A DNA stretch of 64,000 bases from Gnetum montanum. Its lineage: Eukaryota > Streptophyta > Gnetopsida > Gnetales > Gnetaceae. The notes under the pieces are model-generated. The model was not told the DNA's origin, made no database searches, and worked only from the letters and a program-made list of their open reading frames with translations. The stretch lies in contig MNCI01025588.1 in assembly GCA_015680685.1 (NCBI GenBank), forward strand, positions 212,286 through 276,285, written 5' to 3'. The position numbers were made by a program, and so were the translations under genes. This document shows, in pieces, positions 35,703 to 47,250 of this stretch (positions are counted from its first letter, which is position 1; each line of letters opens with the position of its first letter).

Positions 35703-38700
35703 CTATTGAGTAGGATCTAGAGGAGGTGTTGGTGGGTCATTCTCACCCTCACAACTGGGGTCACCAATGTTTCTTAAGGCCTAAAATGCAACAACATATA
35801 GCCAGTTAATAAACCATAGCCAAGATCATGACTTAAAACCAAAAAGACAAAAAACTGAAACATAAAATAGATCAAACTTGCAGAGAGTCCAACCCCATCA
35901 CTTCTGAGGGTAGATGGGGAAGGCCTTCCTTCAAAATAAACACCAAAAATAATGTTAGATCTATCTATAGGAGTCCAAGTAGAAGGCTTATGAGTAACAA
36001 TAGCTGTAGCAATCTCACCCACAACAATAGTAATCTGAAGAGTAGGGGATTCTCCACCTTAAGAATTCTTTCAAAGAGTTGATAAGCACTCTCTACTTGA
36101 ATCCCCTAAATGAAAAACTCTTTCTTGTGCCATTCAAATGAATTTTACTTAAGCTATTTTAGGTGGGCCTCACAATCAATCTTATACTAATGCTTGTGGG
36201 CCTTTTATGTCTTGCCCCACTCCAAAACCCAACCATAGTGATCCTTCTAGTATTCAACCTTTTGGAAGATGAGGTCCATCCACATATGTTGCTTTGCCCT
36301 CTCTCATAGGACCACTACCTTGTCTTGAACGACATGCAATAGCAAGCCTAGGTGATCTCCTTAGTCCATAACTCCCTTGAGTTAGCCACTTAGGCTTCCA
36401 CAAAGATTTTATGGTCTCGAAGATTCCTAATCGTATCCTCCTACCTTTGAACTTTTTCCTCAAGGCCACAACTTCCTCCCATAGGGATTCGTTGGACCTC
36501 TCTAGCTCCCATGAATCTTTTGTGCATGACATTTCTAAATTAGTGGCAATATCATACAGCTTCACAGGTACACTAGACACGTCAAAGGAAAGTCTAGGAA
36601 AAGAGTCTACCTTCATGTCCCTATTGGAGTTCCACTCCATGGACGATACTACACAAAGCATAAAAGGCAATCATAAGACACAAACTCAAATAGCCATAAT
36701 GCAAACAAAGCCTATAGCCAAAGCACATAGAAAAAAATATTTACCTATCTCAGGTGTAATCTAATGTAGTTAATTGATGATGTCCTTAGCCATTCCATGT
36801 AGGAACTCCACTTTGTCTAGAGTCTCTACCCATGGTTTCATGTGAAACTTAGGGATGTGAGCTTGCATTGGTGGCTTAGGAACTATTGTAAGCATAACAA
36901 TCATTGAAAGGTTAGGATGACAACCAACTATAGCCAATGCAATATAACAATGATATTAAGGCAATAGGCATACCTAGCTCCTCCTCCTCTTCCTCTTTTG
37001 GGATGATGATGGGAGAGGTACCTAGTACCACCTCACCGAATAAGGCATCTAGATCATCTAGGCTTGCATTGCCAACTCCTTCAACCATGGGTTTCTTTAG
37101 AAGTTCCTCTTCTACATGCCTTTGTTCTACCTTCGTAGTAGCTTGGGCTACTATAACCTGACATTTGTCTACAACCATAGCACATAAAAAAGCTATTACA
37201 CATGAAATCATAAAGTACCCATAACATTTTAAAACATGAAATAGCCATGATTAAATAAAGCAACATGTGACTTCCTGCTGTGATGGCTTAGGATTAAACT
37301 CAAGCTTCTTCAGGGCAAGTTGACGTGATACTGAAGGTGCCTCCTCTACAAGCCTCCATGCACCATTGTTTGGCCTTTTGAACACTCGTAAGAAATGAGA
37401 GAGGCTCATCATCATCAATACTATCAATAGACTTGTATTGCCTAACATCAAGATTCTTAGTGGTGATGGATAATGTCTCATCCACCCCTATGGTGTGTTC
37501 TAAACCTACATTGTTGGATAAATATTTTTTATCCAAGGCTTAGAAAGTTGGCTTGGGTTTTGGGAAATCCATCATCCATTTTTATACATCACTAAAAACT
37601 CCACAAACCTCTTTAGATAGCCTACAAAAAATGCGAAGTGAATATGGATTATCATAGAGGTGTCAACACGAAGTCTAAGAATCTTCCCTTGAAGCCTAGG
37701 AGCCAAAGTAGTAGCCTAATCAAATTTGATGTCCTCCATGAAGACCTTCTTAAAGGTCCATCCCTGTGCTAGGTCAATTACCTTCTTTTGTGATAGTAGT
37801 TTGGGGAATGAACAAGACCTGAATAAAGGATATGATTCATTTGCATCAAGGTTCATGAAGCTATCCATTGAAATTCCAGAGTGGCCCATGCTAGCACTAC
37901 ACCACTCTAGAACTTCCTCAAGATGGCTTGATTCCCTCATTGTCCTAATGGGAACCTTGGCCCCATCAACAGGGATTCCAAACAAGTCATGAAAGAGGCC
38001 AGCACCTATGTCAATGTTCACCTTAATACCTCATATGATGGTGTTAAAGCAACTAACCTCCTCATCGAAGGAGCCGATAACATGAAACATCTCCATAGTA
38101 AGAATGGAAGGAATAGGTGCCATAAATACATCAAGTAAGCTTGCACACTGGATGTTTTCTTGAACGTATGTAAGTTCCTTCCCCTTTAGCCACTCCTACG
38201 TTGATGCCACATAACCAAACATCAAGATGAGGGTTTCCTCATGATGTGAACATGTAAGTGGTATAGTGACATCAGCTGAGGTAAAAGGTTCTACAAAGTA
38301 ATAATTGAAGGTTACCATCCATATGAGTAATTTTAGCAACCAACAAAGGTAGTAAAACACTTAATATGATGAAACACTAGAAGCTATGTGTTCACCTTTA
38401 CTTTTCTTCTATGATGTAGAGGTTCCAGCTGCAAGGGTCTGATATGTGCCATCAACATCTAACCACTAGCTTTGCATTGTCTTATCATCCTTACACTTCT
38501 TGTATACCATGTTGAACCTAGTAGCATATTCATTAAAGTCCCCTCTTAATTGTTGATACATAGTAACTCTAATTTGGGGACTCTTGGTGAATTCATCTAG
38601 AGTAGTTTAAGCCACTGCCAAGATTTCATCATTAACGATTAAACCCTGCTCATTGACCTTGTACCTACGAGAAGTAAAATTAATGAAGTTATATAAAGAA

Positions 38701-40731
38701 GCTACACCAAAACCATAAAAAACATTATAATAATCATTTTTACCACTATAGAGGACACACAATACCAAGCAGGTTCTGGAATAGTGTATGGGCTCTATGT
38801 GCCACCATTAGAGTATTATTAGTATTATACTACTATACTCTAGCATCTTCAAGATATCCAACAGGTAGCATGAACTTACAGCATCTATAGGTCCTCCTAT
38901 GATTTTAGGAACTGCTTTATCAATAATATACCTAGTAATCAGTCCTAATGCCCAAGGCAATAGGGTCTCCACAACAACCCCAGCTACATTCGTGAACAAG
39001 TGTGACCACAACATCACATTGAAGTTCTTGAGGAGGTAGGAAAGAAAGTCCCTTACCCTAAGCCGAAACTACAATGATAGCTTCCCAAGAGGCATGTCAT
39101 GTGGTGGAGTATTGGTCTTAGGCTAACCAATGTAGCACAAAATGCCTACCAGCTCCACTATAATGAAAATAGGCCTCAAGAAGACCCTGCACAAAACCAA
39201 GCAAAAACATTGTGACCAATTAGAATTTCTTAACAAGTTTGGAAAACATCCTAGTTGGAGGTGAAATTAGCCTCTGTAAAAAGCTCTAAGGTGTTTATCT
39301 AATAAGCTTAAGGAATTCAACAAAAAGGCACTATTACAACCTTTCAAAACAAAAGCATTATGGCCTATTAGAGTTACTTAGCAAATTTAGATAGAATATC
39401 TAGTCGAAGGTGAAATTAGCCTTTGTAAAAAGCTCTAAGGTATTTTTCTAAATTAGTATATGTGATTTCATCATGACCTTGCATAACCTTACATTCTAAC
39501 CAATTGGAATTTCTTTACAAATTTAGATAAAACTACCTAAGTCAAAGGTGAAATTAGCTTTTGTAAAAAGCTCTCAGGTGTTTATCTAAATTAGCTTGAG
39601 AAAGTCCATAAAAGCATTAATACCATATTATAGCCAAAAACATTATGGCCAAAACTATGTCTTAGTCTAAATTATGCATAAATTTAGAAAAATCACCTAA
39701 ATTGTGCATAAATTTAAAACAAACAACATAGCTTTAGAAAAACCATCTAAATTATGCTAAGCATGCATAAATTTGGAAAAATATCTAAACTATGCAGAAA
39801 TTTGGAAAAAGCATGATAAATGTACAAAAATCCATGAAGCCAATGCCATGATCTACAAAACCTTAACCAAAAAATTCATAAAAAATTCATTTTAAATCCA
39901 ATTAGAGTGATTCCACCTTCATTAGAAAGCTAAAGTAGAATCCTATGAAACCATGACCAGAAAATAGCAAAAACATTGGTTATTTTCTTATGAAAATTTC
40001 ACAAATCTACATGAAATTACAAAAGAGGCACAAATAGCCTAATTGCACAGCATTAGGAAAATAGCCATAACTCCCTCATTTCAAAGAAAAATTAAAAAAA
40101 ACAATAATCATTGGGAAGCTTAAACAAAGTGCTAAAAACCTATAACCTTTGATTTCACAAATATTAGTTGTTTTACCAAGACAAAATACACAAATTCTCT
40201 TGTTTTTCTGTAACAAAACTCCAAAAATAAAGCCTAAACTTCATGTAGCCATTAAAATGGTTGAAATAGACAAAACCCTTACAACTCATTTAAATTCACA
40301 TCAAAATAATAGGGTAGGATTTTTTAAAAAATTTAATTTTAACAAATCTAAAGGCCTAGATCTGAAAAACATGGCCATACCCCAAGATTTTGAGAAAAAA
40401 ACACAAAACAACCAAGTCTATTTTCAAAATCAAATCTACAAAAGCTAAAGAGATGAAACAACCATAGATCTACATGGAAGTAGCCAAAATAGGAGGTGGG
40501 ATTTTTTCAGAATTGTAACTTAATCCCCCCATTCGAGTAGATATGAAAAAAAATGGCCCTAACACTTGGAAGGCAAAAAACTAGAAAAAAAAACATGAAA
40601 AGAAAGGCAAAAATAGGTAGAAAGGCCTAGAATAAGATAGGCCTTGGAACCTCTAATAACTCCCTAGAGTGTTCATCCATCTTCTAGATTTTTGGGTTCT
40701 TGCTCTTTTTTCCTCCTTATTTTGGTGCCAT
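35703..40731 (-). pseudogene. antisense multi-exon gene in the intron of element D
   Basis: Homologue of the antisense gene in E (47251-51620), on the opposite strand to gag-pol of D. It starts at ATG 40731 (MAPK, then a Lys-rich stretch, as in E). Exon 2 is about 39186-38880, between a good acceptor (TTTTGTGCAG) and donor (GTAAGT); it reads IFIIVELVGILCYIG and VRDFLSYLLKNFNVMLWS. Later exons contain DIGAGLFHDLFGIPVDGAKV (38000), ESYPLFRSCSFPKLLSQKK, and near 36750-36500 a helical segment. One donor (after a phrase like ITPEIG) and the next acceptor match the E gene in position. The stop is near 35703 after an acidic/proline tail. Several in-frame stops and intron 1 enlarged by repeats mark it as decayed. 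Confidence 0.7.
39217..39600. repeat. three copies of a ~140-bp tandem repeat
   Basis: Copies start near 39217, 39362 and 39499, each containing GGTGAAATTAGCCTTTGTAA followed by AAGCTCTAAGGTGTTT. They lie in the first intron of the antisense gene of D. A weaker fourth match is near 39880. Confidence 0.75.
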
Positions 40732-41616
40732 GGTAGGCTCAATGTTGAGAAAGGGAGAAATTAGGAGAAGATGGGAGTTCTATGCTAACTACAGGGGAGA
40801 TGGGGGGCTTCCATGATGAAGATTAGTTATGGATACCACAAGAATATCTGTCAAAGCTCTCCTCCAATGTGTTTTTGTTGAATAGTGAAAATTATGATCA
40901 AAATTTGCAAATTTGGACTTATAAAACCCACCTAAACCTAAACAAAATCCTAGTTGCTAATTTAGTGCATCATGGCTACTGTAACGACGAAAAACGTCGA
41001 TCATTGGAAATACCGAACGAAAGTCCGTGTACACAGTTCTAACCCTAGATCCGTGCGAGGGTCATGCTGGAGAAAAATGAATCCGAGGTGCCCTGAATGG
41101 TCTTTTCAATTAGACAAGGACTTACTTAATTAGTAAAATTTTTGTAATAATTTGATGGCAAAATGATGATTCTTTATGAGGAGATTTGATACTGTTAATG
41201 CTGAAAACAATTGAAAACGATGTAAATGATTTAGATGCGACTGCCAAATCTGTATAAATAGGACGCAAGGAATCAGATTTGTAGGGAATACGATCACAAG
41301 ATCTAGGATTTAATTTATGAACATAATATGTTTGATACAATGATTACAGGCGGGCTTCAGTTTGGACAAAGCACATGCCAGCAGCAAGAAAGTTATCTAA
41401 AGATGAAATAAGCAAGGGTCAATCTACCTTGTTTTAGCCAATTTGGGTGCAAGGAAGTCAGACCCAGGGGAGAATATCTAGTAGCCAATTGTTTCTGATC
41501 AAGAGTTCTTGCCAATCACCTTCGATGTTCTCACGATCGCTGATCCTCTTTTTTCTCTCTTGCTAACCGTGACAAAGAAATTTTTTGCCAACCCTTTGAT
41601 CTTCGTCAACTGGGGC

Positions 41617-41624
41617 ATTTATAA
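41617..41624 (-). promoter_or_regulatory. TATA box of the E LTR
   Basis: TTATAAAT on the minus strand in the context ACCTTATAAATGCCCC, 637 bp before the LTR 3' end. The same box is in the 5' LTR near 57001-57008, where it would drive the genomic RNA. Confidence 0.65.
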
Positions 41625-41769
41625 GGTTAGGGTCAGGAGGAAAACACAGTTTAGATTGTGTGCGTCTTGAACTTATAAGATGTCGTTGACTTGATGTGTT
41701 GTCTTTAAAGCTTGCGACGCTATGTTGTGTAGTGCGTCGCAAACTACTCTTATTTGGACTCTAGCAACA

Positions 41770-42203
41770 AACTATCCTTCGATTACGCTGCAATACGCTA
41801 GAGAGCGTATTGTGGCATATGAACTACTAATGTCTGAATTTTGCTGTCGTTACTTGCATTACGCTGCATTACACTGCATTACGCATCATAGCGTGATTCA
41901 GCGTAAAATAATGAAACTGCAAAAGTTGAAGTATTGTCGTCGTGTTTCCTCTGTTTCTGATAAATCCCTTTCGGGGTTTTATTATGCCGCACTATGTAAC
42001 GCAATGTAATGGGCCCCTTAACTAGGAAAGAAAACCCATTGAAATGGGCAGCATGCTGCAGATCGTTGCTTAAGCCTTTAGATTTTTGCTGGGTTGTCGG
42101 AGTCTTGAATGTTTGCCATTTTTGATGCTGCGGTGGACTATATTTGATATTACGTTGCGTAACGCAGTGTTACGCTATGTTGCGTAATGCAGCGTAGTAT
42201 GCT
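41770..42203. repeat. TTACGC motif cluster in the E LTR U3
   Basis: More than a dozen direct and inverted copies of TTACGC/GCGTAA, often as GCATTACGCTGCATTACA or TTGCGTAACGCAGTGTTACG. The other LTR has the first part (57160-57390) but lacks the second cluster. Likely U3 control sequence; no factor is known to me. Confidence 0.7.
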
Positions 42204-42383
42204 AAATGTTGAGATTTTGAAACATAGAAAACTCGTAAAGTGGAAGGCTTGTCGCCGTGCACCCATCATTTTGTTCTGTCTCCTAAAGTTCATTTGTACT
42301 GTGTTGTGCCTTGTCGCGACCCCTCACCTGAGTCGCTAGATTTTGCCGAACCATCAAGGCCTTGAAATTTTTATGGTGTTTCA

Positions 42384-42398
42384 ATGGCCCCTCTTTGT
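42384..42398 (-). other. polypurine tract of element E
   Basis: On the minus strand AACAAAGAGGGGCCAT runs up to the 3' LTR start (TGAAACACC), the position where plus-strand DNA synthesis starts. Confidence 0.7.
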
Positions 42399-43560
42399 TT
42401 ACATTTAGAGGGCTTGCTCGAAAGATGTCGACAAAGAATACAAAACACCAGAGAGGTAAAGGCCCCAACAGCATCCATCGGAGATTGCTCAGATGTCACT
42501 CTGTCAAAACCTGGAAGTGCAAAGGTAGGGTAGGGAGGGAAGCATAAGAGGGATTTTACGGGGAAGACTCAAGCACGTGAACATGAAACTTTTGTGAACA
42601 AGTCATAGCGTCCTTCTGCGAATGCATTTACGAGAGGTTACGCCATCATACTGTATATAAAGGGCTTGCGCGGATGAGTTGTGTTACGCCCATGTGGCCT
42701 GGATGAGTTTTTTTACATCCATTCTGCTAAGCTTTGCCCTATTTTTTTTAACTACATTCCACTACGCGAGTTGCATTACGCTAGTTCGTGGACACGAAGA
42801 TGCAAGAGAGTTTGCTTGAATGTTCATGCTCTGTACAGGCAAAGTAGGGGGTAAAGGCGGTCATAAGGACAAAGGGAGGAGAAAATGAAGTAATGCATCT
42901 AATGAAGGGAGAGGTTAGGGTTTGCACTCCTAAGTGGCTAAGCTAGTCTGAGCAACCACTTCAAGACGTTGCGACACCTCGCCTTCTAATGAATGCATTC
43001 TCAATCAACACTGTCGTAGCAAGTAACCTGCAAAACATAACAAAGAGCAGAGCACAGAAGCAATCGTCCTAATCGCTAAGGAGGAAGGCTGTTGAAACAA
43101 GTATCATCCAAAGCGAAAAGGAGAGAATGAACCACAAAATAGGGACCGTAACAAGGAGCAAGGGTCCCAATGTTGATGCCACGGTTCATGCAGCTGCCGT
43201 CAATAGCCAAATTCATCTTGCTCAAATGATTAGGCAAAGAACAAGTTAGATGAATCTGCTAGGCCGGAGTTTGGTGACGGCGATGGATGGAGGTCGTTGA
43301 GACTACGGATGACCATAGTCTCTTCGGAGTCCCAAGCTGTGAATTTGATCCCAGGAGCTACAGCTACAGAGTGGTCATCGTAGCAACATCTCTGAGGGGT
43401 CAGTAGTATGCCTTTCGGCATGTCCGAGAAATCAGTAGGATGTCGGCGAGGTAGCAGCGTTACGTCTGTTCCAACGCCCTACCCGTTCCATCTGGTAGGG
43501 ATGCTGTGCAAGAATGACCACGCTGGCTTGCTTCATGGATTGCTTGACAGATTCCAGTTT
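42399..43560 (-). other. 3' untranslated region of element E
   Basis: Between the tandem array and the polypurine tract. A minus-strand frame at 43421-43230 (64 codons, from MPKGILLTPQRCC) is the longest; I see no domain in it. TATATAAAGGG on the plus strand at about 42654 could be an antisense promoter. Confidence 0.5.
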
Positions 43561-43569
43561 TGAGTCCTG

Positions 43570-43965
43570 GTTGACTGTTGTTGCTGGTTTTAAGCCTCAG
43601 CAGGACATGGTCCTGGTTTAACATCTGGACAGACTGGAACCTACTAGTTTTACATCGTAGCAGACGGTGGAAGAGCTGGTTTATGGTCCCAGTAGACTAT
43701 GCTGTGGGTGTCAGTTTTATGTCGTGACCTAGAGACAAGTCTGTGTTGGTTTAGCGTCTCAGCAGACGCATGCTTACCTTGTCAGTTTCATGTCATGGCG
43801 AACGGTTGGAAACTTTGCCAGTTTAGCATCTTGGTGGACGCGTGCAAGAAGTGCCAGTTTTATGTCGTAGCGAACGTGTACAACTTTGCCAGTTTTACGT
43901 CGTAGCAGACGTGTACAACTTTGCCAGTTTTACATTGTAGCAGATGTTTGTTACCTTGCATTTGA
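43570..43965. repeat. ~35-40-bp tandem array in the 3' region of E
   Basis: About ten copies of a unit like TCGTAGCAGACGTGTACAAC + TTTGCCAGTTTTACG. The last two full units are nearly identical with a 35-bp period (43860-43930); outer ones are more diverged. It lies just after integrase; tandem arrays in this region are known from related plant elements (Ogre). Confidence 0.85.
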
Positions 43966-43999
43966 GCCGAGTTGATCTTCAGATGTAGTACCGCTTCAA

Positions 44000-45180
44000 A
44001 TATAGATGATTTACTGGATTTGATAACTCGTTGTCGTCGATATCCGCTAACTTGAATGCTCCGTTGCTGTATGTGTTGATGACCAAGAAAGGGCCTTCCT
44101 AGTTTGCAGAGAACTTGCTTATTGATTCATAAATGACCTTGAGAACTAAGTCTCTTTTCTTTATCGGTCATTGATGCAGGTTGTGCCGATACTTCTGTCT
44201 CTGTTTATCCTGATATCTTTCATGGTGTCGACCGCCTGGATGCGTTTCTCCTCCACTGAATCTAAATCCATGATCCTAGACTCATTATTTTGAGTCTCAT
44301 TTATAACCATGGATAGGATCATCTACAATGAGGGAACCTGTAATTCCAAGGGCAACCTTGTTTCAAATCTGTAGACTAGGCTGTAGGGTGTCCTATCTGT
44401 AGCCATTCTGCACATCGTACTATACGCCCATAGCACGTAGAGGATTTTTTCATGCTATTATTTTTTGTTATTGCTGAGCATCTTCTTAAGTATATTGATA
44501 ATTACTTTGTTTGTTGCTTCTACTTGACCATTTGCTTATGGGTAATAAGGTGAAGCAAAAGATTGCTTGATACCAAGATTATCGTAGAAAGATTTGGTTT
44601 CTATGCTACTAAATTGTGGCCCGTTGTCAGTCACAATAGTCATAGGGAGTCCAAATCTAGTTACAATATTATCTAAGATGAAATGGCAAACCTGTTGAGA
44701 TGTAATCTTTCATAGGGGGATAGCCTCAACCCACTTTGTAAAATACTCGGTGGCGGTGATAATGAAGCTATGTCTTGCGGAAGATTTAGGCGTGATGGGA
44801 CCTATGATATCCAGTCCCCATCGTTGGAATGGCTAAGTAATCTGAGTGGTGTGTAACTCGGTTGGCAACATGTGTATTAGGTTTATGTAACACTGGCACG
44901 TATCACACGTCTTAACTTTGGTAAGGCAGTCTCTTTTCATGTAGGGCCAATAGTACCCTAGGCATCTGATTTTAACGAACATGGCTCGCGGGGCTACGTG
45001 GCCTCCACACAGTCCATCGTGGACTTCGCTAACTATCTGTTGTGCTTGATTATGATTGACACAGGTGACCAATACTCCATCGAAAGAGTGTCTACAGAGA
45101 CTACTGTCTCCAATGATGACGTATTGCCTGGAATGCTTGCGCACTGCGTCTTTTTGTGCATGCGTTAACTAGTGCGGTGA
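44000..45180 (-). pseudogene. integrase of element E, nearly complete
   Basis: Zinc domain first (45030-44880): HDGLCGGHVAPRAMF, GYYWPYMKRDCL, CDTCQ, i.e. the H-H-C-C set. Then the catalytic core with all three acidic residues: WGLDIIGPI (about 44820), VTDNGPQFSS (about 44630) and ANGQVEATNK (about 44525), matching D-D-E. The C-terminal region runs to about 44.0 kb. A few TAG/TAA stops interrupt it, but the frame is otherwise held. Confidence 0.85.
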
Positions 45181-45300
45181 TTCGCCATGCAGAAGGTAAG
45201 TTTTAATGTTGTCATACCATTCTGGTGTTCCCCCCATGTTTAATGAAGAAATCTATGCTGCTTGGATGACAGGCTCTGTACATTCTATCATTAAAGTGGG

Positions 45301-46012
45301 CTAACTAGCAAACAAGTGTGGTGGCACGTTTAGTGCCAGTGTTGCCAGTGCATCGGCCATAGCGTTTTCGTTACATGGCACGTGTTGGACATCGATCATC
45401 ACAAATTGTTTCAGGAGATCTTTAGCCATATCGCAGTAGGGTTGTAGATGCATAGCTTTATAGGCATAGACTCCTGTGATTTGATTGATGATGAACATCG
45501 AATCGCCTCGGATCGCTAGGTGTTGAACATTGAGTTCTCTGGCTGTCAACAATCCTCTGAGGAGCCCCTCATACTCTACCACGTTGTTCGTACAAGGGAA
45601 GGCCAGGCGGTAAGCCAATGGATGCACATCCTCAGGGGTAAGCATCATGACAGTCGTAGCACTGCCGCCTCTAATAGTTGAAGCTCCATCGAAATATAAC
45701 GTGACTTCGAGACCTGTCGACACAGAGTTTATACTATGTACATGTTCATCTGGGAATTCTGGCTCTATCGTGGCTTGATCTTTAATAGGCGATGTTGCTA
45801 GCTGGTCAGCTATAGCCTGACCTTTGGTGAACAATTGGCTGATATAATGTAAATCAAATTCAGCTGTGATAGCCTTCCAATGAGCTATCCTACTACTCTC
45901 ATATAAGCTGTTTGAGATAGCCCATAAAACTTTGCTTTTACAAATTATGTTGACCTGACTGTGGAAAAGATAATGTCGACATTTTTTAAGTGTGAAAACT
46001 AATGCCAAATAA
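45301..46012 (-). pseudogene. RNase H plus second archaeal-type RNase H of element E
   Basis: A single open frame of 235 codons. It starts in the RT-linked RNase H (ALVFTLKKCRHYLFHSQV, then IAHWKAITAEFDLHY). From about 45710 it runs into a second RNase H: LYFDGASTIRGGSA, NNVVEYEGLLRGL, LAIRGDSMFIINQ, ENAMADALATLA. These four blocks carry the D, E, D, D catalytic residues. The second domain is the established mark of Tat-lineage elements. The upstream boundary is a deletion joint (see RT). Confidence 0.9.
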
Positions 46013-46697
46013 TTACGAGAAATAGAAGCATGTGACCAGCTGTTGTGTCGATCAGTTGGTCGATACTTGGTAGCGAGAAATTGTCCTTAATCCTAGCTTT
46101 GTTCAGATCCCAGAAGTCTATGCAAATGCGTATGCCTCCCGTTTTCTTAGTAACAACTACGATGTTAAACACCCAATCTGAGTAATCAACTGCGCGAATG
46201 AAACCAGCCTGATATAGCTTGGTGATTTCATTACACACTGCTAACGCGATTTCCAGCTTAATCTTTCGTGCCTTCTATCTAATTGCTTTGATGCGTGGGT
46301 CTAAAATTATGTTATGCTGTATTAATCTCGGGTCTAATCCCGGCATGTCTTCGTATAACCACGCAAATACAGCAGTGTTGTTTTGGAGCACTTGCGTTAT
46401 GCCACTCTGTGTCTGTCGGTCTAGAAGGGAACTAACCCTGAGAGTTTTATTTTCACCTTTGTGCGTAACCACAGGGACCTTGTCGACAGGGTCCTCGGGC
46501 ACATCACCAGCCTCCAGGTCTAGCGTTCGGGCTAGATGTTCTGGCCAATATGGGGATATTTCCGATGTTGCTATAATTGCATCACAAAGGGAAGGGTTTG
46601 TTTCTATGAGCATGTAATTAAGCTATCTAACGGTCTCCCCATATGGGCCTATTAAGGCTAATGGTGTGGATAAATCTGCGTCCATTTGAGAATCGCT
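46010..46697 (-). pseudogene. RT of element E lacking the catalytic core
   Basis: It begins right after an acceptor-like CAG (46698). Conserved pieces: LARTLDLEAGDVPEDP, TAVFAWLYEDMPGLDP (both shared with D), KLYQAGFIRAVDYSDWVF, KTGGIRICIDFWDLNKA, SLPSIDQLIDTTAGHMLL. Then the sequence jumps straight to the RNase H (46010). The palm with the Y-V-D-D motif, present in D at 62775, is missing. By comparison with normal gypsy RT, some 250 codons are gone, with a frame change. Confidence 0.85.
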
Positions 46698-46722
46698 CTG
46701 CAAAAATGCCAAAAAAAGGAAG
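46698..46722 (-). other. splice-acceptor-like site of the E intron
   Basis: On the minus strand a pyrimidine-rich run TTCCTTTTTTTGGCATTTTT is followed by GCAG, then RT coding in phase 0. With the donor at 52341 it would remove 5,644 bp including the entire antisense gene. D has a matching site at 61869. Confidence 0.65.
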
Positions 46723-47148
46723 TTGTTATATCGTTTTTTCGGCCAATCTGTTGAACAATAAGAGTTTTTTTTTGTTTTCGTTGCGTTAGGGTTGCATACT
46801 AAGGAGACTTCCAGTTTAGGATCTTAGTGGAGCGTTACAAATATGCCTAGTCTGTAAAACAATGATGAGCTCGGCTTCCTAGATGTTGGCGTATGAAATA
46901 AAATGAAAGATGCAACATGGCATGTCTAGCGTGTCGTGAAATTTGAATTTGTATACAAACCGTAGTTAATGCGGCCGGATTACGAGATGATAAATGTATT
47001 AGTTTAGGGTCATTTCAGACCGCAATCTACATGATATCTACGAAATTAATGCCCCGATCTTCACGTTTCATGTCATACTGACACTGGCGTTTTGGGAAAG
47101 TTCCGCATCAATCGGGCAAAAAGAGAAGTTAGTTTCAAGCATTTTTTT

Positions 47149-47160
47149 TATAAACCAATG
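47149..47160 (+). promoter_or_regulatory. TATA and CCAAT for the antisense gene of E
   Basis: TATAAACCAATG, about 100 bp before the start codon of the antisense gene. TATA is in a good position; the CCAAT overlap may be chance. Confidence 0.4.
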
Positions 47161-47250
47161 GTTCATACTTGAAACAGGTTATAGATATCACACATTTGGA
47201 TCTGCCTATAGTAGCAAAGGAGCGGAAGCAAGGTGTAAACAGAGGATTTT

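Larger units (their letters stand above)
40980..42383 (-). repeat. 3' LTR of element E
   Basis: 1404 bp. On the plus strand it starts TGTAACGACG and ends GGTGTTTCA. The first 120 bp differ from the other LTR at nine positions, all transitions, plus one extra A. It has a 109-bp block (42095-42203) that the 5' LTR lacks. TATA on the minus strand at 41624-41617. Confidence 0.95.
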
